From assembly GCA_040220895.1 (NCBI GenBank), contig JAVJVY010000019.1, positions 124,001-188,000 on the forward strand: 64,000 nucleotides of DNA. The letters are read 5' to 3'. The notes beneath the pieces are model-generated. The model searched no databases. It saw only the letters and a list, made by a program, of their open reading frames with translations, and was not told the DNA's origin. How positions within the stretch are numbered: the first letter of the stretch is position 1; each line of letters starts with the position of its first letter. The position numbers and the translations under genes are program-made. This document shows positions 52,607 to 61,237 of this stretch, in pieces. This DNA comes from UBA11591 sp040220895 (lineage in GTDB: Bacteria > Bacteroidota > Bacteroidia > Flavobacteriales_E > Vicingaceae).

Positions 52607-55030
52607 ATGTTAAATATAAAACTGAGTTTCACTGGGGCGTTTCTGGTATTGTGCAGCATTGTTCTCGGACAGGTTTCTAAACGAACTTATTATGCCGATG
52701 ATAAGCTGGCACCAACTGCACACCCAATGGATTTTACCCACCTGAAGTTGGAAGTCTCTTTTGAGCCAGAAAAAGGAAAGGTTATCGGCCATGTCACCCA
52801 CGACTTTACCGTATTGGCTTCTACGGCAGACAGTTTGTATTTTCACGGTGAAGAATTGGAGATTTCGGCGGCTTTTCTTGACCAGCTGCGAGTGGCTTGC
52901 TTAAAACGCCCAGGTGGATATACCATCAAATTCAGTGAGCCTTTCACTTCGGATGAACAACACCAATTGGTCATAGACTACACTGCGACCCCTAAAAAAG
53001 GCATTTATTTCATTGGCTGGAACGACGAAACCAATCGTTCAAGGAAGCAAATTTGGACGCAGGGTCAGGGAATGGACAATCGTCATTGGATACCCATGTA
53101 TGACCTGCCAAATGATAAGGTGACCACCGAAATTCTGGTGAAAATGGAAGAGGGTTATGAAGTCCTTTCCAATGGCTTGTTGTTGAGTAATAAAAAACAA
53201 AAAGATGGCAACGTCCTTTGGCATTACCGCATGAAACAACCCCATGCCACATACTTGATCATGCTTGGAATAGGTGATTATGAAATAAAAAAATCAAAAT
53301 CACCCAGTGGCGTTCCAATGAACTTCTACTACTATTCCGATTGGGAAGATCGAATTGCCAGCACTTACTTGCATTCTGAAGACATGGTTCGCTTTATGGA
53401 GGAAGAAACTGGAGTACCTTATCCTTGGCCATCATATTCGCAAATTCCTGTTCAGGATTTCCTCTACGGTGCAATGGAAAATACCACGGCCACCATTTTC
53501 GGGGATTTTTATTTTACTGATTCAAGGGGCTTTTTGGATCGGAATTATGTCCGGGTAAATGCCCACGAACTCGCTCACCAATGGTTTGGTGACTACGTCA
53601 CAGCAAGAACTTCCGCTCACCATTGGCTTCAGGAAAGTTTTGCCACCCATTACGACCTGAGGTATCAAATGGTAGCCTTTGGAAAGGATCATTTTGACTG
53701 GGCAAGAAGAAAAGCGGCCATGGATGCCTTGGCCGCTTCCAAGGAAGACTTTAAACCTTTGGCGCACAGTTCGGCTGGAACTGCCAGGCACTACCCAAAG
53801 GGTTCCTATGTTTTGCAAATGCTTAGAGATGTCGCAGGTGAAGAAAATTATAAGAGATCCATTGAGTATTACCTAAAAAAGCATGCCTATAGCAATGTTG
53901 ATTCAAGAGACCTACTTATTGCCTTTCACGAAAGATCTGGACTATCGCTCGATTGGTTCTGGGAAGAGTGGATATATAAAGGTGGCGAACCAACGTATAA
54001 AGTTGCATTTGAAACAAGTCATCGTGAGAGCGACCATTATGGCAGGTTTATCGTTGAACAAGTGCAAGAAATCAACGAATTGACCGGACTGTTTAAGATG
54101 CCCATCGATTTTGAGGTTCATTTTGAAGACGGAAGTAAAGTAGCAGATCGATTATGGGTGAAAAACCAATATCACATATTTGATTTTGAGCTTCCTCAAG
54201 GTAAGAACATCAGTTACGTTCTATTTGACGCTGGAAGCAAGGTGCTTAAGAGTGTGGAATTTATCAAACCATTCGACATGCTGATTCACCAATCTACTAA
54301 AGCTGAAGGAATGCTGGACAGGTATGACGCTGTGGTTGGCCTGGCAACAACTCCTGTTCAAATAAAAAGAACCACCCTCCGCTCGATTTTCAAAAGCAAT
54401 GAATTCCATGCCATCAGAATAGAAGCACTCAAACAGTTAATGGCCGATCCCGAATCGAATGACCTTTTGCCAATAGCCCTTCGCGATGCGGACCCCGAGG
54501 TGCGAATAGCAGCCATTGGACTCACTCCTTTCATAACGCCCGAGTTGCTGGATGATTACGAGGCGTTGCTTTTGGATTCCTCTTATCAGGTTATTGAGTT
54601 GGCTTTTCGCAAGTTAACGAATCAATATGAAGGTAGGGAAGAGGTTAATAACTTCCTGGAATTGACCCGGGGAATTGAAGGTAACAATGAACGGAACGTC
54701 TTAATTACCTGGCTTCAAACAGACTATTATCAGAATAAAACCGTGGAAAGCCTTGAGCGACTTGTTGATTTTGTCAGCCCCAGTTTTGAATTCAGAACCA
54801 GGGTCAAAGCTGCGCAAACATTGAAATCACTTAATTACCTTGATGAAAAGCTGCTGAACCATTTATTTGATGCTCTTTTCAGTGCAAATCCGCGATTGCG
54901 CGGTCCGGTAAAAGAGCTCCTTGATCAATACTACAGCACTATGGAAGGTAGAACTTTGATAAGGGAAGTGGTGGCAAAAAGCGATTGGGAAGACTGGCAA
55001 AAAAAGCGTTTAAACAGGGTGTTGCGCTAA
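52607..55030 (+). CDS. M1 family metalloaminopeptidase, exported
   Basis: An 807-residue zinc aminopeptidase. The N-terminus is a signal peptide (LNIKLSFTGAFLVLCSIVLGQ), so it acts in the periplasm or outside. The M1 motifs are the exopeptidase signature GAMEN (in FLYGAMENTTAT) and HELAHQWFGDY with H320, H324 and, 18 residues on, E343 in LQESFATH. A C-terminal HEAT-like helical region (from about 570, repeats such as LRDADPEVRIAAIGL) follows the catalytic part. ATG at 52607 is preferred over the TTG at 52598. Converges with prmC, overlapping by 21 bases. Confidence 0.93.
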   Translation: MLNIKLSFTGAFLVLCSIVLGQVSKRTYYADDKLAPTAHPMDFTHLKLEVSFEPEKGKVIGHVTHDFTVLASTADSLYFHGEELEISAAFLDQLRVACLKRPGGYTIKFSEPFTSDEQHQLVIDYTATPKKGIYFIGWNDETNRSRKQIWTQGQGMDNRHWIPMYDLPNDKVTTEILVKMEEGYEVLSNGLLLSNKKQKDGNVLWHYRMKQPHATYLIMLGIGDYEIKKSKSPSGVPMNFYYYSDWEDRIASTYLHSEDMVRFMEEETGVPYPWPSYSQIPVQDFLYGAMENTTATIFGDFYFTDSRGFLDRNYVRVNAHELAHQWFGDYVTARTSAHHWLQESFATHYDLRYQMVAFGKDHFDWARRKAAMDALAASKEDFKPLAHSSAGTARHYPKGSYVLQMLRDVAGEENYKRSIEYYLKKHAYSNVDSRDLLIAFHERSGLSLDWFWEEWIYKGGEPTYKVAFETSHRESDHYGRFIVEQVQEINELTGLFKMPIDFEVHFEDGSKVADRLWVKNQYHIFDFELPQGKNISYVLFDAGSKVLKSVEFIKPFDMLIHQSTKAEGMLDRYDAVVGLATTPVQIKRTTLRSIFKSNEFHAIRIEALKQLMADPESNDLLPIALRDADPEVRIAAIGLTPFITPELLDDYEALLLDSSYQVIELAFRKLTNQYEGREEVNNFLELTRGIEGNNERNVLITWLQTDYYQNKTVESLERLVDFVSPSFEFRTRVKAAQTLKSLNYLDEKLLNHLFDALFSANPRLRGPVKELLDQYYSTMEGRTLIREVVAKSDWEDWQKKRLNRVLR

Positions 55031-55888
55031 GACGGCTTTTATCATACGGTCCTTTCCGTTCAGGTCTTTCTTTATTTCGATTTTTATAAAATGCTGTCTT
55101 TCCAGAAGCCTTGAAATTTCGACGGCCTTTTTTTCGTTGATTTCCAAGTATAGGTGGCCCCCTGGCTTGAGGTATTTATTACAAAAATCGGTAATGGCTT
55201 TGTAAAAAATAAGGGCGTCTGTATCGGGCACAAAAAGTGCTTCTTCGGGTTCGTGTTCGATCACATTCTTATGCATTTGGTCGGATTCACTTCTCATGAC
55301 ATAGGGAGGGTTACTAACCACAATATCAAAGAGATCAGGGAATTGCAATAATGACAATTGCGCGATATCACCTTGTATAAATTGAATCTTGCTTTTCAAT
55401 CGACGGGCATTTTCAGAGGCCACTTCCAGTGCCGATGTTGATTTATCCATGGCACTTACTTCGGCTTTTTTCAATTTTGATTTAAGTGCCAGTGCGATGC
55501 AACCACTACCGGTACCAATATCAAGGACCTTTGGGCTATGCAAATCCGTGCTTTGTAGAATCCAATTGACCAGCTCCTCAGTTTCCTGTCTTGGAATCAG
55601 TACGTTGTTGTTTACCGAAATCACCAGGTCCATGAAGGAACATTCACCCAAAATGTACTGTATGGGTTTTCCTGTTTTTAGTTCTTTGGCATCACCGATA
55701 AGCAGCAGCATTTCTGATTCCGACAAGCGCGTTTCAGGGTGAACTGCAATATATTCACTGCTGTAACCGAGTCTACTTTCCAAGATCATTTTGACCAAGC
55801 TTCGAATTTCATTCGGGGGATATAGATCAGTGAGTTGGAGCAAGTAATATTCGAAAACGGAAGGTATACTGTTGTCCTTGAATTTCAC
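55010..55888 (-). CDS. prmC: Peptide chain release factor N5-glutamine methyltransferase
   Basis: Methylates the GGQ glutamine of RF1 and RF2. The 292-residue chain has an N-terminal helical recognition domain, the SAM motif VLDIGTGSGCIALAL, and the catalytic NPPY in FDIVVSNPPYVM. IPRQETEELV is typical of PrmC. The start is a GTG at 55888, 34 bases from the divergent ribD start. Not linked to prfA here. Confidence 0.94.
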   Translation of the reverse strand: MKFKDNSIPSVFEYYLLQLTDLYPPNEIRSLVKMILESRLGYSSEYIAVHPETRLSESEMLLLIGDAKELKTGKPIQYILGECSFMDLVISVNNNVLIPRQETEELVNWILQSTDLHSPKVLDIGTGSGCIALALKSKLKKAEVSAMDKSTSALEVASENARRLKSKIQFIQGDIAQLSLLQFPDLFDIVVSNPPYVMRSESDQMHKNVIEHEPEEALFVPDTDALIFYKAITDFCNKYLKPGGHLYLEINEKKAVEISRLLERQHFIKIEIKKDLNGKDRMIKAVLAQHPV

Positions 55889-55908
55889 AGGTGAAAGTTA
55901 GAAAAAAG

Positions 55909-55916
55909 TACTTTTG
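55909..55916 (+). promoter_or_regulatory. -7 element of the ribD promoter (TACTTTTG)
   Basis: TACTTTTG matches TAnnTTTG and ends 6 bases before the ribD ATG, implying a leader of few or no bases. No TTTG at the normal spacing upstream; the region is only 34 bases long. Confidence 0.4.
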
Positions 55917-55922
55917 AGTTGC

Positions 55923-56966
55923 ATGGAAAAAGAACATGAATACATGCGGCTTTGCTTTGAATTGGCCGAACTGGGAAAGGGCAGTGTTGCACCTAATCCA
56001 CTGGTCGGCGCCGTCTTAGTAAAGAATGGCAGGATCATAGGAAAAGGCTACCACCGTTCCTATGGCGAAGGTCACGCCGAAGTAGAAGCCATTGAAAGTG
56101 TTCATGATAAAACCGACGTCTCGGGTTCCACCCTTTATGTGAACCTCGAACCGTGCGTGCACCATGGAAATACTCCTCCTTGCTGCGATCGAATCATTCA
56201 AGAGGGCATTGCAAAAGTGGTTATAGCTGAAATCGATCCGAATCAAAAAGTAAAGGGTAAAGGAGTTGAACGGCTCCGAAATTCGGGACTTGAAGTTAAA
56301 ACAGGCGTCTTATCAAAAGATGAAATCCTATTAAACAAGCGATTCAGGACATTTCATGAAAAAAAACGGCCGTACATCATTCTCAAATGGGCTGAGTCGC
56401 AAGATGGATTTATGGACATTGAAAGATCCGGTGGCGAAAAAGGTCAATTCATGATCAGCAATGCAGCGACCCAATCCGTGCTTCATAAGTGGCGTTCGGA
56501 AGAAGATGCTATTATGATCGGCACCAATACGGCGGTAAACGACGATCCATCATTGACCGTTCGATTGATTAAAGGTAAAAACCCTAGCAGATTCATCATT
56601 GATTTGAACGACCGTTTGCCCGACACTCTGAAAATGTTTCGCGATGGATTTCCTGTAACCGTTTACTCGGGCAATAGGGATGGAACCTTTGGTACCAGGG
56701 AATATGTTAGGATAAAAAATCGCTTGAACCTCCTCGAAGAGATCATGAATGACATGTATCTGCGTCAGGTTCAGTCCGTTCTGATCGAAGGTGGTTCAAT
56801 ATTATTGAAATCCTTCATTGAAATTGGTCTTTGGGACGAAATCAGGGTATTTAAGGGCAATGGTCTCATCAAAAATGGAATAAAGGCGCCTGAAGTTGGT
56901 TCAAGTCCAATTAGCACTGAAGTAATAGGAGATAATGAACTTCTGCTATTCCGAAAGAGCCAATGA
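55923..56966 (+). CDS. ribD: Bifunctional riboflavin deaminase/reductase RibD
   Basis: Carries out the second and third steps of riboflavin synthesis after GTP cyclohydrolase II: deamination then NADPH reduction of the pyrimidine. The 347-residue chain has a cytidine-deaminase-like half with GEGHAEVEAI and PCVHHGNTPPCCDRII (zinc ligands), and a reductase half with IMIGTNTAVNDDPSLTVR and SVLIEGGSILLKSFI. ATG at 55923 is used; a TTG at 55914 would add three residues. It overlaps the following transporter gene by 4 bases. Confidence 0.95.
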   Translation: MEKEHEYMRLCFELAELGKGSVAPNPLVGAVLVKNGRIIGKGYHRSYGEGHAEVEAIESVHDKTDVSGSTLYVNLEPCVHHGNTPPCCDRIIQEGIAKVVIAEIDPNQKVKGKGVERLRNSGLEVKTGVLSKDEILLNKRFRTFHEKKRPYIILKWAESQDGFMDIERSGGEKGQFMISNAATQSVLHKWRSEEDAIMIGTNTAVNDDPSLTVRLIKGKNPSRFIIDLNDRLPDTLKMFRDGFPVTVYSGNRDGTFGTREYVRIKNRLNLLEEIMNDMYLRQVQSVLIEGGSILLKSFIEIGLWDEIRVFKGNGLIKNGIKAPEVGSSPISTEVIGDNELLLFRKSQ

Positions 56967-57826
56967 TCTACCTGGGCCTGAGTATTCTTTCAAGCAGTTT
57001 GATCTTTATTATTTTTAAGTGGCTAGGCAGGCTTAATTCAAATACCCTGACCGTCATTGTGCTCAACTATTTTTTCGCAGGCTTAATCGGATGGCTTGTT
57101 GTAGGTGATGATTACATAGGCATCATTATGCGCGCAAAATGGTTGTGGAGCGCTGTTTTGCTTGGCTCTTCTTTTGTTGGAATGTTTTATTTAATGGCAA
57201 GATCAACCCAATTGATCGGAACTTCTCCATCTGTTGTTGCTAATAAAATGTCTGTGATTATTCCGGTGGGCCTAGCCTTTTATTTATACGACGATCAATT
57301 GAGTATAATTAAAGTTTTGGGGGTTATACTGGCACTTTTTGGAATATACCTTGTTACTCGAAAAGATGCTGGTACAACAAATTCGAAGGGTCATGTGCTG
57401 CTTCTGGTCATTCTCTTTCTGGGTAGTGGAATGATTGACACAGCGATCAAACTAATCGAAGATCGCTTTTTGGGACCCCAAGATATTCTTCCTTTTACTA
57501 CGGTGCTTTTTCAGACCGCTTTTGTTTCCGGGTTGTTGATCACATTGTTTACTCTCAAAAGGACCTTATCCAGTTTCAAGCCATCGAAGATAGGCCTCGG
57601 ATTTGTGTTGGGAAGTGTGAATTTTGCGTCGATTTATTACCTGGTTATGTCACTCAAGATCGGGAATTTGGAAAGTTCGGTAATCTTTCCTCTGAATAAC
57701 ATTGGCATCGTCTTTCTATCCTCGCTCTTATCCAGATTCATTTTTGGTGACCACTTGTCAAAGTACAATGTGGCCGGCATAATTGTTTCTATTCTATCCC
57801 TCTTTTTGCTTATGCTGGCCACATGA
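56963..57826 (+). CDS. EamA/DMT family transporter
   Basis: A 287-residue membrane protein with about ten hydrophobic helices and internal pseudo-repeat, typical of the drug/metabolite transporter (EamA) superfamily; the second half contains NIGIVFLSSLLSRFIFGDHLSKYNVAGIIVS, the usual end of such a unit. The substrate is not readable. It overlaps ribD by 4 bases and the YigZ gene by 4 bases, so it sits inside a coupled ribD-transporter-yigZ run; export of a flavin intermediate or related metabolite is only a guess. Confidence 0.85.
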   Translation: MIYLGLSILSSSLIFIIFKWLGRLNSNTLTVIVLNYFFAGLIGWLVVGDDYIGIIMRAKWLWSAVLLGSSFVGMFYLMARSTQLIGTSPSVVANKMSVIIPVGLAFYLYDDQLSIIKVLGVILALFGIYLVTRKDAGTTNSKGHVLLLVILFLGSGMIDTAIKLIEDRFLGPQDILPFTTVLFQTAFVSGLLITLFTLKRTLSSFKPSKIGLGFVLGSVNFASIYYLVMSLKIGNLESSVIFPLNNIGIVFLSSLLSRFIFGDHLSKYNVAGIIVSILSLFLLMLAT

Positions 57827-58413
57827 ATCTCAAAACCATTCAAATCAGAGCTGATGGCTTATACAAAGAAAAAGGAAGTAAATTCTATTCATACCTCTTC
57901 CCCATTAATTCTGAAGACGAGGTTAAACGCCGGACCCAGCAACTCAGATCACAATTTCACAAGGCTAGCCACGTTTGCTTCGCTGCTCGAATTGGATATT
58001 CTCAACCCTTCGAGATGAACGGAGATGACGGAGAGCCAAGAAACACGGCCGGAGCGCCTATCCTAAATCAATTGCGATCAAATGAATTGACCAACATCGC
58101 TTTACATGTTGTGAGGTTTTATGGGGGGAGTAAATTAGGAAAGAGTGGTCTGATCAATGCCTATAAATTGGCCGCATTGAGTGCGATTGAAAAGGCCATT
58201 TTTCACCCGTTGATTGAATACGTTACGTTTCCAATCCTTTTTAAGTTGGCTGACCTAGGCGCGGTTGAGCGGATAACTCAGCAACACGGCATCGAAATTG
58301 TTAGTGCCATTTACAACGACCCCTGCACCATGTTATTGAAGACATCACAGCTTAAGCGTTCAGAAATGAAAAAACTTTTTTCTGTAATTCCCAGTCTAAA
58401 GGAAGGTAATTAA
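57823..58413 (+). CDS. YigZ/IMPACT family protein (UPF0029)
   Basis: A 196-residue protein of the IMPACT/YigZ family. The conserved core is NGDDGEPRNTAGAPILNQLRSNELTN followed by HVVRFYGGSKLGKSGLINAYK; the C-terminal DUF1949-like half is shorter and less conserved. The family is widespread; its bacterial role is unsettled. It starts 4 bases inside the transporter gene and is followed after 49 bases by the SPFH gene with its own promoter. Confidence 0.88.
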   Translation: MNLKTIQIRADGLYKEKGSKFYSYLFPINSEDEVKRRTQQLRSQFHKASHVCFAARIGYSQPFEMNGDDGEPRNTAGAPILNQLRSNELTNIALHVVRFYGGSKLGKSGLINAYKLAALSAIEKAIFHPLIEYVTFPILFKLADLGAVERITQQHGIEIVSAIYNDPCTMLLKTSQLKRSEMKKLFSVIPSLKEGN

Positions 58414-58422
58414 AAAATTTTG

Positions 58423-58430
58423 TATATTTG
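58423..58430 (+). promoter_or_regulatory. -7 element of the SPFH operon promoter (TATATTTG)
   Basis: TATATTTG is an exact TAnnTTTG match and ends 32 bases before the ATG. The palindromic site at 58429-58447 begins at its last two bases, so a bound repressor would cover the transcription start. Confidence 0.5.
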
Positions 58431-58447
58431 ATATCATAATGATATTA
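58429..58447. promoter_or_regulatory. Candidate operator: ATATCAT-A-ATGATAT / tandem TGATAT(C/T)A
   Basis: At 58431-58445 lies a perfect 7+1+7 inverted repeat ATATCAT-A-ATGATAT. The same bases can be read as two TGATAT(C/T)A boxes at 58429 and 58440, spaced 11 bases, one turn of DNA. It covers the predicted transcription start of the SPFH gene. The second gene of the operon encodes an Arc-type ribbon-helix-helix protein, a class that binds short boxes spaced about one turn apart; autoregulation is therefore inferred. Confidence 0.5.
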
Positions 58448-58462
58448 AAATAATTTATATAA

Positions 58463-59317
58463 ATGAACAAGGAATACACTCGAAAGGCATCCTCTGGTTA
58501 CATTTGGCTATTTATTCTGGCTGCAATGTTGGCCGCAAGCATTACCGGAATAATAATGATGAATCACCCAATTTGGTTACTCATGCTCATTCCAATTATC
58601 TTGGTTGCATCTGGTTTTTTCTTCATCTACCCAAATGGATCAAGGGTTCTGACCTTATTTGGAGAATACAAGGGGACAGTCAAGGCCAACGGCTTTTTCT
58701 GGCTTAACCCTTTTTATGTAAAAAAGAACATTTCACTTCGTGCAAGGAATTTCGATAGCGAGCGGGTGAAAGTGAATGATAAAATGGGAAACCCTATTAT
58801 GATCAGTGTTATCTTAGTTTGGAAAGTCCAGGACACACACAAGGCTGCATTTGAAGTTGATGATTACGAAAATTTCGTTCGTGTACAGACAGATTCTGCA
58901 GTGAGGAAATTGGCGGGTTCATACCCCTATGACAATTTTGATGACGACCAAGTTGAAATCACCTTGCGTTCAGGTGTAAATGAAGTAAATGAGGCCATGG
59001 AAAAAGAGGTCAGCGAGCGTTTGGAGATCGCAGGCATCGAAGTCATGGAGGCAAGGATCGGATATCTGGCGTATGCCGAAGAGATCGCAGGTGCCATGTT
59101 ACAAAGACAGCAAGCAACGGCCATCGTTGCTGCGAGAATTAAAATTGTAGAAGGGGCAGTTGGAATGGTTGAAATGGCCTTGAATCAAATTGCAGAAAAG
59201 TCGATTGCAGAATTTGACGAAGAACGAAAAGCCGCCATGGTCACGAATCTGATGGTGGTATTGTGCTCTGATAAATCGGCAACACCTGTGGTAAACACAG
59301 GAACACTTCATCATTAA
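58463..59317 (+). CDS. SPFH/Band 7 domain membrane protein (stomatin-like)
   Basis: A 284-residue protein with two adjacent hydrophobic helices at the N-terminus (residues about 10-55: YIWLFILAAMLAASITGIIMM, LVASGFFFIYP) and an SPFH domain with FWLNPFYVKKNISLRARNFDSE, GNPIMISVILVWKVQDTHKA and VRKLAGSYPYD, then a charged coiled coil (SERLEIAGIEVMEARIGYLAYAEEIAGAMLQ) ending near VVNTGTLHH. SPFH proteins form ring scaffolds that organise membrane domains and proteases. It is followed after one base by the Arc gene. The same SPFH-plus-Arc order occurs in other bacteria. Confidence 0.9.
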   Translation: MNKEYTRKASSGYIWLFILAAMLAASITGIIMMNHPIWLLMLIPIILVASGFFFIYPNGSRVLTLFGEYKGTVKANGFFWLNPFYVKKNISLRARNFDSERVKVNDKMGNPIMISVILVWKVQDTHKAAFEVDDYENFVRVQTDSAVRKLAGSYPYDNFDDDQVEITLRSGVNEVNEAMEKEVSERLEIAGIEVMEARIGYLAYAEEIAGAMLQRQQATAIVAARIKIVEGAVGMVEMALNQIAEKSIAEFDEERKAAMVTNLMVVLCSDKSATPVVNTGTLHH

Positions 59318-59318
59318 G

Positions 59319-59486
59319 ATGGCAAAGAAAAAGGTCTATCCGCTGAGGGTAGATGAGGATTTAATGAAGAAGATTGAAAAGTGGGCAGGTGATGAATTCA
59401 GAAGCATCAATGGCCAACTGGAGTGGATCATTAGCGAGGCACTGAAAAAATCCGGAAGGTATGGGAAACCAGGAGCCAAGAAGTAG
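59319..59486 (+). CDS. Arc family ribbon-helix-helix DNA-binding protein
   Basis: A 55-residue protein with the order strand-helix-helix of Arc/MetJ-type regulators: the DNA-contact strand is KVYPLRVDEDL, followed by helix A (MKKIEKWAGDEF) and helix B (SINGQLEWIISEALKKS). Such proteins dimerise and bind the major groove through the strand. ATG at 59319 is 1 base after the SPFH stop. Its last 26 bases overlap the GNAT gene in another frame. It is the likely autoregulator of the operon through the palindrome at 58429-58447. Confidence 0.75.
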   Translation: MAKKKVYPLRVDEDLMKKIEKWAGDEFRSINGQLEWIISEALKKSGRYGKPGAKK

Positions 59487-60003
59487 CGCGCTGCTCCTAC
59501 CACCGTCAAGCAACCGTGTTAGTTTCAGGCCATTGAATCTTGCAGATGCCCATAAATGGGAAGAATTTGTCACTTCAGAGCAGGCCATGAAATTTTTCAC
59601 TTATCCTCGCCACCCTGCAGAAAGTATAAAGTGGATTGAACGTCAATTATACCGCTACTCGGATCGCGGAGACGGCTTAATGGCTGTATTGGATGCAAAA
59701 ACCGATAAATTGCTGGGTCAATGCGGGCTTCTTTGGCAGGAATTTGAAGACCGGGAACTTCTTGAAGTAGGATATAGTTTCTTGCCAGAATTCTGGGGCC
59801 GGGGATTGGCTACGGAAGCCGCGGGTATCTGTTACAAATATGGCTTGGAATCAGGTTTATCGGACTACCTGTATTCTGTGATCCATACAGAAAACTTAGC
59901 ATCGACTAGAGTGGCAGAAAAAAATGGGCTCAAACTTTGGAAAACTGCTATTTGGAAAAAAATGCCGGTTCAGGTATGGAGAACCGGCAAAAGAGTAGCT
60001 TAA
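59461..60003 (+). CDS. GNAT family N-acetyltransferase (RimJ/RimL-like)
   Basis: A 180-residue acetyltransferase of the GNAT superfamily. It has the RimJ/RimL order: RVSFRPLNLADAHKWEEFV at the start, and the acetyl-CoA-binding segment EVGYSFLPEFWGRGLATEAAG, ending with VIHTENLASTRVAEKNGLKLWKTAIW. Such enzymes acetylate amines of proteins, antibiotics or small metabolites; the acceptor is unknown. ATG at 59461 overlaps the Arc gene by 26 bases; the translation is coupled to it. The stop overlaps the convergent prohibitin gene by 4 bases. Confidence 0.85.
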   Translation: MGNQEPRSSALLLPPSSNRVSFRPLNLADAHKWEEFVTSEQAMKFFTYPRHPAESIKWIERQLYRYSDRGDGLMAVLDAKTDKLLGQCGLLWQEFEDRELLEVGYSFLPEFWGRGLATEAAGICYKYGLESGLSDYLYSVIHTENLASTRVAEKNGLKLWKTAIWKKMPVQVWRTGKRVA

Positions 60004-60842
60004 TAATCACCCAAAATGATCGGCATACCGTCATCAGAGTTACCTACGATCACAATTTTGGCGTTTGGTGATGCAGCCAATTTCTCTGTGGCTTCAATAC
60101 CCTTCCATTTTAACAGGTCCTTGGTGATACTCTGAGTGACGATTCGTTGGAAATTCTGAATTCCTTCGGCTTCGATTTTTTTACGCTGGGCTTCCTTCTT
60201 CTCCTTGGTCAACTTAAACTCGTATTCCAGTGATTCCTGTTCCTGCTGCAGCTTCTTTTCGATCGAAGCCCTGAGCTTGTCGGGAAGGGTAATGTTTCTG
60301 ATCAGGATATCGTTTAATTGAACATAGTTATCGGCAAGTTTGCGCTCAATCTCTGAAAAGATCTCTTGCTCAATAGCTGCGCGTTTGGTTGTGTTGATTT
60401 CTTCTGGCAAATACTGAGCCAATACTTCCCGTGCCACCGAACGCATCACCGGAATAATGACATCATTAATATAGTTCTTGCCGCGCTGAATTTCAAGTTC
60501 GCCCAATTTGGAATAAATGGGCTGGTAAAAGACCGTTACATCAAGTCGGATGTCAAGAAGATTGCTGGAAAGTACGGTAAGTGTCTCTGATGTTTCTTTT
60601 TGCCTTACTTCGTAAATCATCACATTGTCCCATGGCCAAATAAAATGAAATCCTTGTTCAAGAGGAGAATCCGTAGGATCAATTCCACCAAAGAAAGTGT
60701 AGTAGTACAAACCGGCATAACCAGGCTGAAGTTTAACGGTGCTTTTTGAAATGATGATAAGAAAGATGATAGCTCCTATCCCAATCAGGATCCAGGGTCT
60801 GAACCTGGAAATGTCTACCTGGGGTTGCTCAAATTGATTCAT
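60000..60842 (-). CDS. Prohibitin-type SPFH membrane protein
   Basis: A 280-residue protein with one N-terminal membrane helix (WILIGIGAIIFLIIISKS) and an SPFH/prohibitin domain (TVKLQPGYAGLYYYTFFGG ... VFYQPIYSKLGELEIQRGKNY, SVAREVLAQYLPEEINTTKR), then a coiled coil of Lys/Glu/Gln heptads (LEYEFKLTKEKKEAQRKKIEAEGIQ). It belongs to the prohibitin branch, different from the SPFH protein 0.7 kb away. Such proteins form membrane rings around proteases such as FtsH. It is transcribed alone, convergent with the GNAT gene. Confidence 0.9.
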   Translation of the reverse strand: MNQFEQPQVDISRFRPWILIGIGAIIFLIIISKSTVKLQPGYAGLYYYTFFGGIDPTDSPLEQGFHFIWPWDNVMIYEVRQKETSETLTVLSSNLLDIRLDVTVFYQPIYSKLGELEIQRGKNYINDVIIPVMRSVAREVLAQYLPEEINTTKRAAIEQEIFSEIERKLADNYVQLNDILIRNITLPDKLRASIEKKLQQEQESLEYEFKLTKEKKEAQRKKIEAEGIQNFQRIVTQSITKDLLKWKGIEATEKLAASPNAKIVIVGNSDDGMPIILGDY

Positions 60843-60952
60843 AATGTAATGGAGATTAAGTGTTCGGCTAAAGTACCAATCTTTAGTTTAGCCTGTGTGG
60901 CGAGGGCTTGACTTTTTTAAAGGCTTTTGCTAGATTTAGAAAAAAATACTCA

Positions 60953-61231
60953 ATGACCAGCAGAAGGATGTTAAAGAAAAAAGTCAATGCGGTGATGAAT
61001 GACATCATCGAAGAATGCTATTCGATACAAATTTCACATGCCGGTAAGGTAGATGCCGAGTCAAATAAGATCATTGAAGATGCCGTGGCATTATTTAATG
61101 ACCTGTTGCACCGTATTAATTCTGCCAATAAGATTGAAAAAAGGAAGGAGTTGAAAGATCATTTCGACGCCATCCATTCTGACCTTGAAAAAAACAGTTT
61201 GAAGTTATTGGAGCGGATGAACAAGCTCTAA
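60953..61231 (+). CDS. Small helical protein of unknown function (92 residues)
   Basis: A 92-residue, charged, mostly helical protein (MTSRRMLKKKVNAVMNDIIEECYSIQ..., NDLLHRINSANKIEKRKELKDHFDAIHSDLEKNS) without a signal peptide or cysteine motif. ATG at 60953 gives a natural amphipathic start; the frame is open upstream to 60908. No family recognised. It is divergent from the prohibitin gene and convergent with the GNAT gene (6 bases between stops). Confidence 0.6.
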   Translation: MTSRRMLKKKVNAVMNDIIEECYSIQISHAGKVDAESNKIIEDAVALFNDLLHRINSANKIEKRKELKDHFDAIHSDLEKNSLKLLERMNKL

Positions 61232-61237
61232 TGCAGG

